Positions 1 through 7,518 of a stretch of 14,742 nt of DNA are shown here, piece by piece (positions within the stretch are counted from its first letter, which is position 1; each line of letters opens with the position of its first letter). The position numbers and the translations under genes are program-made. Origin of the DNA: Chlamydiae bacterium RIFCSPHIGHO2_12_FULL_27_8 (GTDB lineage: Bacteria; Chlamydiota; Chlamydiia; Chlamydiales; SM23-39); NCBI GenBank assembly GCA_001796155.1, contig MGLU01000025.1, positions 1,542 to 16,283 of the forward strand, given 5' to 3'. The notes under the pieces were generated by a model, which saw nothing but the letters and a program-made list of their open reading frames with translations, did no database searches and had not been told where the DNA came from.

Positions 1-117
1 AATTACCGTAATAATAGGTAAAGATAAATTTTTTAAAGATATGTTGCCAAAAAAAGGTATATCTATTTCTTCTATAGTAACTTGTTTTATCAGTTCAATT
101 GAATTCAGACTTTTTTT
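1..117 (-). CDS. CcdA/DsbD-like membrane half, N-terminal fragment, cut by window edge
   Basis: Reading leftward, a frame stays open from the stop codon at 118-120 to the window edge. It encodes a linker and then a segment reading NISLKNLSLPIITVI. I recall this kind of segment just before the first membrane helix of CcdA/DsbD-type permeases that are naturally fused behind a CPHC thioredoxin-like domain. It has no ATG, GTG or TTG start of its own. It begins directly at the A9 tract (111-119) that ends the upstream thioredoxin frame, and one extra A would join the two into one protein. The predicted role is passing reducing equivalents across the inner membrane. The permease core lies outside the window, so the family call is inference from the linker and the upstream domain. 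Confidence 0.45.
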
Positions 118-500
118 TTAGAAATTATGCCTTGAACAACATCATTATGTTGTTTTTCAAATCCTTCTAAAATTACATTTTCAATCGCTTTTCCGGTTGT
201 ATTATCACTATGAAAACCAATAAAATATTTATCATTGATGATTGTAATAGGAAGTGAAGATATTTTCATTTCCATTTTGGAGCCGATCTCTTTTAGAAGC
301 TCCTTATTCTCTTTATTTCTCGATATTTCATAAGAATTGATTTTTACATTAGAATATTTTTTCTCTATTTTTTGTAAAAAATCTTCTTCTTTTTTACAAT
401 GAGGACAACCATTGCCCCAAAAAAAATATATATTCACTTCATTGAGTGAAAATAAACTAAAAATTGAAAAAAATGGAATCAAAATAAGAAATTTTTTCAC
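105..500 (-). CDS. thioredoxin-like periplasmic protein, CPHC active site (probably half of a Trx-CcdA fusion)
   Basis: The 131 residues start at GTG (498-500), with AAAGG about 7 nt upstream on the minus strand. Residues 1-19 form a signal peptide or membrane anchor. A short strand and FFWGNGCPHC follow, with the redox pair Cys32/Cys35, and a likely cis-Pro at 84 (SSLPI). This is a compact thioredoxin/glutaredoxin fold exported toward the periplasm. In a known arrangement such a domain is the N-terminal half of a CcdA-like membrane thiol transporter. Here the frame ends at TGA (105-107), 4 nt after nine A residues, while the next frame carries what looks like the linker to the membrane half. 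The stop is therefore probably a frameshift product and not the natural C-terminus. Thioredoxin fold is confident; exact partner is inferred. Confidence 0.75.
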   Translation of the reverse strand: MKKFLILIPFFSIFSLFSLNEVNIYFFWGNGCPHCKKEEDFLQKIEKKYSNVKINSYEISRNKENKELLKEIGSKMEMKISSLPITIINDKYFIGFHSDNTTGKAIENVILEGFEKQHNDVVQGIISKKKV

Positions 501-548
501 AAAAATACCTTTTATATTTTTAATATCACTTTATTGAAAAATATAAAA

Positions 549-583
549 GGATAAAAAGAAAAACCCTATATATGAATATAGGG
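549..583 (-). terminator. Rho-independent terminator of the RRM gene
   Basis: A perfect 7-bp stem (CCCTATA at 564-570 with TATAGGG at 577-583) has a 6-nt loop. On the minus strand it is followed by a T-rich run (549-563, TTTTTCTTTTT). It lies 8 nt past the stop codon of the RRM gene, so it should end that transcript before the thioredoxin gene. Confidence 0.8.
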
Positions 584-590
584 CGTTAAA

Positions 591-893
591 TTAAAAACGT
601 CTTTGTTGTCTTTTATTAGCGTTATTACCATTACCAAATGGTCTTTTTTCTTCTCTTTGTCTTGCTTCGTTTACTACTGCTGTTCTACCACCAATTTCTT
701 TACCATTTAGTTCTTCGATTGCTTTTTCGCCTTCTTCTTTTGAAGACATTTCAACAAATCCAAAACCTCTTGATTTATGTGTATCTCTATCAGTTATAAT
801 TTTTGCACTTACAACTTCTCCAAATGGTGAAAATACTTCCATAAGTTGTTGTTCTGTTAATGCATGAGGCAAGTTACCTACATAAAGTTTCAT
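591..893 (-). CDS. single-RRM RNA-binding protein
   Basis: The 100 residues hold one RNA recognition motif. RNP2 is LYVGNL (3-8) and RNP1 is RGFGFVEM (42-49), with the aromatic residues that stack on RNA in place. A short basic tail rich in Arg, Gln, Gly and Asn (77-100) follows. This resembles the small bacterial Rbp proteins of cyanobacteria and several other phyla, which bind single-stranded RNA in the cytoplasm and are often cold-induced. The ATG at 891-893 has GGAGAA about 8 nt upstream. The gene is monocistronic, with a strong terminator just downstream and a hairpin-containing leader region upstream. The RNA targets cannot be inferred. Confidence 0.9.
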   Translation of the reverse strand: MKLYVGNLPHALTEQQLMEVFSPFGEVVSAKIITDRDTHKSRGFGFVEMSSKEEGEKAIEELNGKEIGGRTAVVNEARQREEKRPFGNGNNANKRQQRRF

Positions 894-995
894 ATAATAT
901 TTCTCCTATATATATTTTTATAAGTTTTTTATGTAGTAACTACTTAAAATTTAGAAGTTAAGTACAAATAAAAACCTAGTTATTTTTAGCTTTTC

Positions 996-1043
996 AGCTA
1001 TGTTAATTGAAATTTAAGCATTTCAATAAAGATAATTATAGCT
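996..1043 (-). repeat. nested inverted repeat upstream of the RRM gene
   Basis: ATTGAAAT (1006-1013) and ATTTCAAT (1020-1027) form a perfect 8-bp stem with a 6-nt loop. AGCTAT (996-1001) and ATAGCT (1038-1043) can close an outer 6-bp stem around it. The element is about 100-150 nt upstream of the RRM start on the strand that encodes it. No T-run follows, so it is not a standard terminator. A folded 5' leader or protein-binding site is possible. The rest of 894-1137 shows nothing else I can name. Confidence 0.4.
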
Positions 1044-1137
1044 ATGAGGTATATTTAAATAAATAGAAAAAAAAAGAAGTTGGTATTCATCGCAATTCGT
1101 TAGAATGTTTTTTTGACATAAAAATAACTTTAAAAAG

Positions 1138-2295
1138 TTATAACCAGGATTTTACTAAAAAATATAGTAAATATTTATTGAAAAATCTGATTGGATACAC
1201 TGTTAAAACATCTTTTTCACCCAATTTTTTAAAATCTTCAATGATCTTGTTATCTTTAAAAATTTTTAAAATTTTATTGTAGGTATCTTTACTCCATCTT
1301 GTAAAATGATCGCTATTTTCAAGTTCAATCAAAAAATTTTTATGTTTTGTTTTTTCATAAAGCTCTCTAGTAAAATTTTTTCCTTTAAATGAAACCATCT
1401 GATCAAGAGATTTTTTATCAGGAGTTAAAAAAATAACTTTACCTTTAATTTTTTTGATTTTTTCATCTGATTCAAGATCAAAATGATCCTTAATAACAGC
1501 TTTTACTATCCTCATCTTTGCCATCAAAGAAAATGACCTTGTCATTTCATAGGGATTAGCATATCCCCTGTCGCATATCAAGTGAATGTTAGCATCATTC
1601 ATATCTGCTACAGCAGAAATACTTGGCAAAGTACTTTGACAATAGCTTTTCACAACAATTTGTGACTCCGGTTTTTCTTCTCTTACTTTTTTTAAAACAA
1701 TTGATAGATCAGCTGCAAATGTTTTTGTAGTAAGCTGTTTAGGGTTACTGTGATTAAATAAAACAATATCAAATCCATTTTCAACAAAAACATCCCAATG
1801 TTTCGGTTTATGATCTTGATATGTGGTATTTAAAGCAATAATCATAACTCTATTAACTCTATTAGCAACTTCTTTTTTTGAAGAAACATTAATAGCATTC
1901 AGATCATTTTCACATTCTAAGTTTCTGATATTGTTTGGGAGATGATTTTGATCTGTGGTATTTAAAGCAATAATCATATCTCTATTAACTCTATTAGCAT
2001 CTTCTTTTTTTGAAGAAACATAAATAGCATCCAGATCATTTTCACATTCTAACTTTCTGATATTGTAATGAGCTAACTTTTTATTAAATTTCTCTAACTC
2101 CTTTCCTGAAATGAAATTGTAACCTGGATAGAGAACAGTAGTTAGAAATTTTTTAAATATATTATAAATTATTTGATATGTTTTATTTGAAACTTTTTGA
2201 TAAAACCATAAATTATTATTATTATCTATTTTTGTAATAACAGTCATATTAGATCTCATTTTGTTAATTGCAGACAGTATACCAAAAACAAACAA
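1138..2295 (-). CDS. alpha/beta-hydrolase-like protein with an internal tandem duplication
   Basis: The protein has up to 385 residues. The C-terminal half reads like an alpha/beta-hydrolase core: a strand ending in MIIALNTT (151-158), FDIVLFNHSNP (175-185), a nucleophile-elbow-like strand and turn IVVKSYCQS (213-221), KVIFLTPD (286-293) and a DHFTRW motif (329-334) that could supply the catalytic His. At the elbow the usual Gly-x-Ser-x-Gly is replaced by Ser-Tyr-Cys-Gln-Ser, so Cys219 would be the nucleophile, if there is one. Residues 78-121 and 122-165 are near-identical copies. The start is uncertain: the longest frame begins at TTG, with ATG codons at residues 13 and 17, and none has a good ribosome site. 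It is monocistronic and divergent from sufB. Function and substrate are unknown; the fold assignment is tentative. Confidence 0.6.
   Translation of the reverse strand: MFVFGILSAINKMRSNMTVITKIDNNNNLWFYQKVSNKTYQIIYNIFKKFLTTVLYPGYNFISGKELEKFNKKLAHYNIRKLECENDLDAIYVSSKKEDANRVNRDMIIALNTTDQNHLPNNIRNLECENDLNAINVSSKKEVANRVNRVMIIALNTTYQDHKPKHWDVFVENGFDIVLFNHSNPKQLTTKTFAADLSIVLKKVREEKPESQIVVKSYCQSTLPSISAVADMNDANIHLICDRGYANPYEMTRSFSLMAKMRIVKAVIKDHFDLESDEKIKKIKGKVIFLTPDKKSLDQMVSFKGKNFTRELYEKTKHKNFLIELENSDHFTRWSKDTYNKILKIFKDNKIIEDFKKLGEKDVLTVYPIRFFNKYLLYFLVKSWL
1801..2064 (-). repeat. 132-bp in-frame tandem duplication
   Basis: Positions 1933-2064 and 1801-1932 align without gaps at an offset of exactly 132 bp, with about 12 mismatches by eye (roughly 91% identity). 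At the protein level 35 of 44 residues match. Several substitutions replace Asp with Val, Asn or Tyr, so most differences change the protein. Confidence 0.93.
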
Positions 2296-2403
2296 ATTTA
2301 ACCACTTTTTTTTATAAGTATTATTAAAAATGATTTTCTGTTAAATTTCTTCAGATTATAGTATGTATTTAGTCAAAACATTATAAATTTTAATTTAGAA
2401 AAA

Positions 2404-3840
2404 ATGAAACAAGAATTTTTAGAAAAAACTTTAAAAACCGATTATAAATATGGCTTTTTTACAGATATAGAATCTGAAAAAGCTCCAAAAGGATTAAATG
2501 AAGATATTATTAAATTAATTTCTTTAAAAAAAAATGAACCTTCTTGGATGCTTTTGTACCGGTTAAAAGCCTATGAGCATTTTAAAACTTTAAAAGAACC
2601 CTCTTGGCAGTATGTCAAATATGATAAAATCGATTATCAAAATATACATTACTACTCTGCCCCTAAAAAAAATAGTTTAACAAGTTTAGATCAAATAGAT
2701 AAAAAAATTTTAGATACATATGAAAAGTTAGGTATTCCTTTAAACGAACAAAAAAAACTGGCAAATGTTGCAGTAGATGCCGTTTTTGATAGTGTATCTG
2801 TTGCTACAACATATAAAGAAAAATTAATAAAACAGGGTATAATTTTTTGTTCAATGTCAGAAGCATTACAAAAATATCCTGATCTTGTAAAAAAATATTT
2901 AGGATCTGCAGTAAGTTATAAAGACAATTTTTTTGCATGTCTTAATGCCTGTGTATTCACAGACGGATCATTTGTATTTATTCCTGAAAATGTAAAATGT
3001 CCTATGGACCTTTCTACATATTTTAGAATTAATGAAGCTAATACAGGACAATTTGAAAGAACCCTTATCATAGCTTCAAAAAATTCAAAGGTTAGTTACC
3101 TGGAAGGATGTACAGCTCCTAAAAGAGATGAAAACCAGCTGCATGCTGCCGTCGTTGAGTTAATAGCTTTAGAAAACTCCGAAATAAAATATTCAACTGT
3201 TCAAAACTGGTACCCCGGGGATGAAAATGGAAAAGGCGGTATTTATAATTTTGTTACAAAAAGAGGCAAATGTTTAGGTGATTTTTCTAAAATTTCATGG
3301 ACACAGGTAGAAACCGGTTCCTCAATTACATGGAAATACCCAAGCTGCTTTTTAATAGGCGATAATTCAGTCGGTGAATTTTATTCAATTGCCATAACTA
3401 ATAATTTTCAACAGGCAGATACCGGATCTAAAATGCTCCATCTTGGCAAAAATACAAAAAGCACTATCATTTCAAAAGGTATTTCATTGAATAATGGTAA
3501 AAACACTTATAGAGGTTTAGTAGATATTTTTCCAAAAGCTGAAAAATCTAGAAATTTTACTCAATGCGATTCCCTTTTAATCGGAGATAAATCTGAAGCC
3601 AATACAATTCCAAATATTATTACAAAAAATGACAGTTCTATCGTAGAACATGAAGCAACAACTTCAAAAATTAGTGAAGATCAGCTCTACTTTGCAATGC
3701 AGAGAGGTTTGTCAAACGAAGATGCTATTTCTATGATTGTAAATGGTTTTTGTAAAAAAGTTTTAAGTCAGTTGCCTTTAGAGTTTGCAGTAGAAGCACA
3801 AAAGCTCCTTTCAATAAGCCTGGAAAATAGTGTAGGATAA
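2404..3840 (+). CDS. sufB: Fe-S cluster assembly scaffold protein SufB
   Basis: SufB is the core of the cytoplasmic SufBC2D complex, on which iron-sulfur clusters are built. The 478 residues match the usual family length (about 465-495). The SufB hallmarks are present: YLEGCTAP with Cys236, the basket region [16 protein letters not shown] (268-283), [12 protein letters not shown] with Cys388, and [10 protein letters not shown] with Glu417. These line up with the functional Cys254, Cys405 and Glu434 of E. coli SufB. The C-terminal [16 protein letters not shown] helix is the part that docks on SufC. The ATG at 2404 has only a weak ribosome site. It is the first gene of a five-gene operon, with sufC starting 2 nt after its stop. 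Confidence 0.98.
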   Translation: MKQEFLEKTLKTDYKYGFFTDIESEKAPKGLNEDIIKLISLKKNEPSWMLLYRLKAYEHFKTLKEPSWQYVKYDKIDYQNIHYYSAPKKNSLTSLDQIDKKILDTYEKLGIPLNEQKKLANVAVDAVFDSVSVATTYKEKLIKQGIIFCSMSEALQKYPDLVKKYLGSAVSYKDNFFACLNACVFTDGSFVFIPENVKCPMDLSTYFRINEANTGQFERTLIIASKNSKVSYLEGCTAPKRDENQLHAAVVELIALENSEIKYSTVQNWYPGDENGKGGIYNFVTKRGKCLGDFSKISWTQVETGSSITWKYPSCFLIGDNSVGEFYSIAITNNFQQADTGSKMLHLGKNTKSTIISKGISLNNGKNTYRGLVDIFPKAEKSRNFTQCDSLLIGDKSEANTIPNIITKNDSSIVEHEATTSKISEDQLYFAMQRGLSNEDAISMIVNGFCKKVLSQLPLEFAVEAQKLLSISLENSVG

Positions 3841-3842
3841 TT

Positions 3843-4586
3843 ATGCTTGAAATAAAAAATTTAAAAGTAAAAGTAAAAAATAATGACATTATTAAAGGAA
3901 TTGACATTTTTTTAAAAAAAGGTGAAATTCATGTAATAATGGGGCCAAACGGATCCGGCAAAAGCACTCTTTCGAATGTCATTACAGGTAAAAACGGATA
4001 TGAAATAGAAGGATCAATTTCATATAAAAATGAAGATCTTTTAAAAAAATCAATTGACGAAAGAGCGGTATTAGGTATTTATCAGGCATTTCAATATCCA
4101 ATTGAAATTCCGGGAGTCAATAGTTTAAATTTCATAAAACAGTCATTGAATGCTATAAGAAAAAGAAAAAATCAAAAACCTTTAGATTCTATTGAATTTA
4201 AAAATCTTATAAAAGAAAAACAATTAGAGCTTGGAATTGATGATAGTTTTCTTAAAAGAGATATAAATGTAGGTTTTTCAGGAGGAGAGAAAAAAAAGTT
4301 TGATATTTTACATATGTCAATTTTAAATCCTGAATTGATTATTTTAGATGAGATTGATTCCGGTTTGGATATAGATGCTTTAAAAAGCGTAGCCGAAGGA
4401 ATAAATAAAATTAAAAATGGAAAGACCATTTTAATAATTACTCACTATCAAAGACTGTTGAATTATATTAAGCCTGATATAGTTCATATTATGAAAGATG
4501 GTAAAATTGTATTAACAGGCGGAAGAGAAATAGTAAATATTTTAGAAAAAGAAGGTTACAAATCTTTTGAAAAAACAACTCTATGA
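3843..4586 (+). CDS. sufC: Fe-S assembly ATPase SufC
   Basis: SufC is the ABC-type ATPase of the SufBCD complex and drives the conformational change used for cluster assembly. The 247 residues are full length. Walker A is GPNGSGKST (34-42), the Q-loop region is YQAFQYP (80-86), the ABC signature is FSGGEKKK (145-152), and Walker B with its catalytic Glu is LIILDEIDSGLD (165-176). The switch His is His201 (ITHY). DEIDSGLD is the SufC form of the D-loop and separates it from transporter ATPases. It starts 2 nt after sufB, and its stop overlaps the sufD start (ATGA), indicating translational coupling. Confidence 0.98.
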   Translation: MLEIKNLKVKVKNNDIIKGIDIFLKKGEIHVIMGPNGSGKSTLSNVITGKNGYEIEGSISYKNEDLLKKSIDERAVLGIYQAFQYPIEIPGVNSLNFIKQSLNAIRKRKNQKPLDSIEFKNLIKEKQLELGIDDSFLKRDINVGFSGGEKKKFDILHMSILNPELIILDEIDSGLDIDALKSVAEGINKIKNGKTILIITHYQRLLNYIKPDIVHIMKDGKIVLTGGREIVNILEKEGYKSFEKTTL

Positions 4587-5590
4587 AAACTTTAGAAAAT
4601 ATAAGCATATTTGATAATTTAGAATGTAAAAATTTTGAAAATTCGATATTAACGAAAAAAAATATTTCAAAATTTTTATATCCTGAATATGAAAATTTAG
4701 TTTTTATAAATGGAAAATTTTCAATAAGTTTTTCAAATTTTTCTAAAAATATATCTATAGAAAACAAAGATTTTTTAGAAATAAATGTTTGTAAAAGATT
4801 AAATAAAAAAATTCATTTCCTTCATCTGACAACCAATGAAATAAATTCAAATTTATCTAAAATTAAAATTAATATCGAAAAAGATTCTAAAATTGTAATT
4901 TTACAACAATTTTTAAATTTTGATGATAATCTAAATATTTTTAAAAATGTTTTTGAAATATTTTTAAACAAAAACTCATCCTTAGACCATTATATATTAC
5001 AAAATAGCGAAAATAATTTTTTACTCAATTCTTTTAAAATAAATATATTTGAAAACGGTTTATATAATTCATTTTTATCTAATTTTAAAGCTAAAATTTC
5101 TAAATTTAATTTCGAGGTAAACTTAAATGAAAAGCTTTCTAAAGCTTTTGTAAATGGTATATACCTCTCAAAAAATCAAAATATTTTAAATCACTATTTT
5201 GAAATAAATCATTTAGAATCTTTTACTGAAAGTTCCATTTTTATAAAAGGAATTTTAAAAGATGAGTCTAAAGCTTTTTTTGAAGTTTCTACTTCAATAT
5301 CAAAAGATATTAAAGAAATTAGTGCTAAACAACTAAATAAAAATATTATTTTGGATACTACTGCAAAGTGTTATTCAAAACCAATTTTATGGATAAGATC
5401 ATCTGATGTAAAATGCTCTCATGGCTCTACAACAGGATATTTAGACCAAGATGCTATTTTTTTTCTTCAATCTAGAGGTATAGATCTTTTAGAAGCCAAA
5501 AAAATAGTCTTAAGTGCTTTTTTAAAAGAAATATATGAAAAAATTGATCTGGATGAAGTGAAAAATTTCATTGATGGCGAGCTATTATGA
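4583..5590 (+). CDS. sufD: Fe-S assembly protein SufD, short and divergent
   Basis: SufD pairs with SufB to form the scaffold dimer. The identifying C-terminus is well conserved: RSSDVKCSHGSTTGYLDQDAIFFLQSRGI, with His280 matching the functionally important His360 of E. coli SufD, then the SufC-docking helix to residue 330. The rest is rich in Asn, Lys, Phe and Ile and poorly conserved. At 335 residues it is well short of the approximately 420 of E. coli SufD, with the loss mainly in the N-terminal helical part. The start overlaps the sufC stop and the stop overlaps the sufS start, so position and motif together make the call firm. Confidence 0.95.
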   Translation: MKTLENISIFDNLECKNFENSILTKKNISKFLYPEYENLVFINGKFSISFSNFSKNISIENKDFLEINVCKRLNKKIHFLHLTTNEINSNLSKIKINIEKDSKIVILQQFLNFDDNLNIFKNVFEIFLNKNSSLDHYILQNSENNFLLNSFKINIFENGLYNSFLSNFKAKISKFNFEVNLNEKLSKAFVNGIYLSKNQNILNHYFEINHLESFTESSIFIKGILKDESKAFFEVSTSISKDIKEISAKQLNKNIILDTTAKCYSKPILWIRSSDVKCSHGSTTGYLDQDAIFFLQSRGIDLLEAKKIVLSAFLKEIYEKIDLDEVKNFIDGELL

Positions 5591-6807
5591 AATATATAAA
5601 AAAAGATTTTCCTATTTTTAAAAATCAAAAAGACCTTATTTTTTTAGATACGGCAGCTAGTGCTCAAAAACCAAGTTGCGTAATTGAAGCTGAAAAAGAA
5701 TTTTATGAAAAATATTATGCAAACATCCATAGAGGAATATATAAACTCAGTCAAAAAGCTACAAATTTATATGATGAAGCTAGAGAAAAAGTTAGAAATT
5801 TTATAAATGCAAAATATTTTGAAGAAATTATTTTTACTAGAAATGCTACCGAGAGCATAAATTTGATTGCATCTTGTCTTGCTAAAGACATTTTTCAAGA
5901 TGGAGATGAAATTATCATTTCAGCTTTAGAGCATCACGCAAACATTCTTCCATGGCAGCTGATTCAAAAATTTAAAAAAATTAAAATTAAAATAATTTCA
6001 ATCGATGATGAAGGAAATATTGATTTTCAAAATTTTTTATCACTTTTTTCAAATAGGACAAAACTTGTTTCAATACTTCATGTATCCAATGTTTTAGGTA
6101 ATATTTTACCTATCGAAAAAATAATTTCCGAAGCTAAAAAAAGAAAGGTTTTAACTTTAATAGACGGCTGCCAGGCAGTTTCAAATTTTAAAGTGGACAT
6201 GCAAAAACTTGACTGTGATTTTTATGTTTTTTCTTCTCATAAAGTTTATGGTCCTACTGGTCTTGGAATTCTTTATGGAAAAAAAGATCTTTTAGAAAAG
6301 CTCTCTCCTTACCAGGGAGGTGGAGATATGATAAAATCTGTAACTTTTGAAAGTTCTACTTATAATGACCTACCTTATAAATTTGAAGCAGGAACACCTG
6401 CTTTTGTTCAAGCATACGCATTTTCTAAAGTTTTTGATTATTTAGAAAATATTGGATTTGAAAATATTTTTAATCACTCTCAAAACCTTTTAAAATATTT
6501 AGAAAAAAATTTAAAAAATATTTTTAAAGATGATATTAAAATTTTTGGAAGCAATAATAAAGTAGGTATTTGTTCATTTATCATCAAGGATGAGTCTTCT
6601 CGTTTAAAAATGATACATCCGCATGATATAGGTACATATTTAGATGAGTTTAACATAGCAATTAGAGTAGGTCATCATTGTGCTGAACCATTAATTAAAA
6701 GACTAAATATATCTTCAACCGCTAGAATATCATTTGGAATTTATAATGACATTGAAGATGTTGATAAGTTAATATCAAAATTAAAGGATATAAAAAAATT
6801 TTTATAG
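5587..6807 (+). CDS. sufS: cysteine desulfurase SufS (group II, PLP-dependent)
   Basis: This 406-residue enzyme converts cysteine to alanine and holds the sulfur as a persulfide for cluster assembly. PLP-site residues are visible: His116 (EHHANILPW), Asp193 and Gln196 (LIDGCQAV), and Lys219 in SSHKVYGPTG, which forms the Schiff base. The catalytic Cys365 lies in RVGHHCAEPL, the short-loop arrangement of group II (SufS-type) enzymes. These enzymes need a partner such as SufU or SufE to accept sulfur, and sufU follows after a single base. The start codon overlaps the sufD stop (TTATGA). Confidence 0.97.
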   Translation: MKYIKKDFPIFKNQKDLIFLDTAASAQKPSCVIEAEKEFYEKYYANIHRGIYKLSQKATNLYDEAREKVRNFINAKYFEEIIFTRNATESINLIASCLAKDIFQDGDEIIISALEHHANILPWQLIQKFKKIKIKIISIDDEGNIDFQNFLSLFSNRTKLVSILHVSNVLGNILPIEKIISEAKKRKVLTLIDGCQAVSNFKVDMQKLDCDFYVFSSHKVYGPTGLGILYGKKDLLEKLSPYQGGGDMIKSVTFESSTYNDLPYKFEAGTPAFVQAYAFSKVFDYLENIGFENIFNHSQNLLKYLEKNLKNIFKDDIKIFGSNNKVGICSFIIKDESSRLKMIHPHDIGTYLDEFNIAIRVGHHCAEPLIKRLNISSTARISFGIYNDIEDVDKLISKLKDIKKFL

Positions 6808-6808
6808 T

Positions 6809-7243
6809 ATGGAAGAATTTAAAGAGCTTTATCAGGAAATTATTTTAGAGCATAGCAAATGCCCTAGAAATTTTAAGGAAATGGAAAAACCATCTTCCTG
6901 TGCTAACGGACATAATTCAATGTGCGGTGATAAACTTATTGTATATTTAAAGCTTGATCCGAATAAAAAAATAATTGATGTTTCGTTTAAAGGTGTTGGC
7001 TGTGCTATATGTATTGCATCTGCTTCTCTTATGACTGAAGCTGTTTTAAACAAAAGCTTTTTAGAAACAAAAGCTATTTTTGAAAAATTTCATAATATGC
7101 TGACAAAAGACTGCAATTTTGAATGTCTCTCTATTTCTGAAGAAAAACTCTTAGCTCTTTCCGGAGTAAAAAAATATCCTGTTAGAGTAAAATGTGCTAC
7201 TCTTGCATGGCATACTTTAATAGAAGCTTTAAAAGCACTTTGA
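6809..7243 (+). CDS. sufU: SufU-type sulfur acceptor / Fe-S assembly protein
   Basis: The 144 residues place it with SufU and not with the shorter IscU: the stretch between the second and third metal-ligand cysteines carries the SufU-specific insertion. The ligands are Cys39 and Asp41 (MCGDKL), Cys65 (GVGCAIC) and Cys129 (RVKCATLAW), matching Cys41, Asp43, Cys66 and Cys128 of the zinc-bound B. subtilis protein. In that system SufU takes the persulfide sulfur from SufS by a zinc-dependent ligand swap. Being last in the operon and directly behind sufS supports the same role here. No sufA, sufE or sufR gene is present in the window. Confidence 0.95.
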   Translation: MEEFKELYQEIILEHSKCPRNFKEMEKPSSCANGHNSMCGDKLIVYLKLDPNKKIIDVSFKGVGCAICIASASLMTEAVLNKSFLETKAIFEKFHNMLTKDCNFECLSISEEKLLALSGVKKYPVRVKCATLAWHTLIEALKAL

Positions 7244-7287
7244 TATCCCCATGACTGAAGTCAGTAGTATTACGCCGTCGTTGGTCA
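7244..7287. other. GC-richer hairpin island between convergent sufU and MATE genes; possible IS200/IS605-type end remnant
   Basis: TGACTGAAGTCA (7252-7263) is a perfect inverted repeat, followed by GTAGTATTACGCCGTCG and GGTCAA. The base composition stands out from the AT-rich surroundings. A hairpin followed by TTAC- and TCAA-like tetranucleotides is reminiscent of IS200/IS605-type ends, and a similar order (hairpin, then TAGTCTTAC) recurs near 13344-13368. There is no transposase here. It may instead simply help end the two convergent transcripts. Confidence 0.25.
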
Positions 7288-7518
7288 AATCTTATTTTTT
7301 GTAGCAATATTCAAAAATTTAAATCTTATATAAAAACATACTGCATTCATGAGCCCATAAAAATCCATTAACACCCAGACATAGTAAGCTGGTATAGCAT
7401 TTCTAACTACAATAAAATAAACCGGGATCAATGCAAAAAACCAAGCAGTAAAAGCATTCATAAGCATTATAAACAAAGTATCTCCGGCTGCAGTTAAAAA
7501 ATACCTCCGGTAATCCAT
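7285..7518 (-). pseudogene. MATE-family exporter, C-terminal part (frame-shifted from the upstream segment)
   Basis: This frame begins inside the upstream MATE frame and carries the missing end of the protein. LTAAGDTLF (residues 8-16) aligns with the conserved motif (L-x-G-A-G-D-T type) of MATE transporters, followed by the last membrane helices (about 19-41 and 45-65). Read from the motif onward it makes a standard C-terminus. The M at 7518 is just an in-frame ATG inside the gene, not a convincing start. The break is at six T residues on the coding strand (7496-7501). Confidence 0.8.

Noticed and set aside
1055..1137. Terminator for the hydrolase-like gene
   Set aside because: There are T-runs and 4-bp inverted repeats on the minus strand, but no stem directly followed by a T-run.
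1801..2064. CRISPR-like or transposon-derived repeat
   Set aside because: The two copies abut exactly, keep the reading frame and have no spacers or terminal inverted repeats, so a simple tandem duplication explains them.
4172..4429. 85-codon minus-strand frame inside sufC
   Set aside because: It lies wholly within a gene with every ABC ATPase motif, and its Phe/Ile/Ser-rich translation is the usual antisense shadow of Lys-rich coding DNA.
4489..4767. 92-codon minus-strand frame across the sufC-sufD junction
   Set aside because: Antisense shadow; no ribosome site or recognisable motif, and the junction is explained by the ATGA overlap of sufC and sufD.
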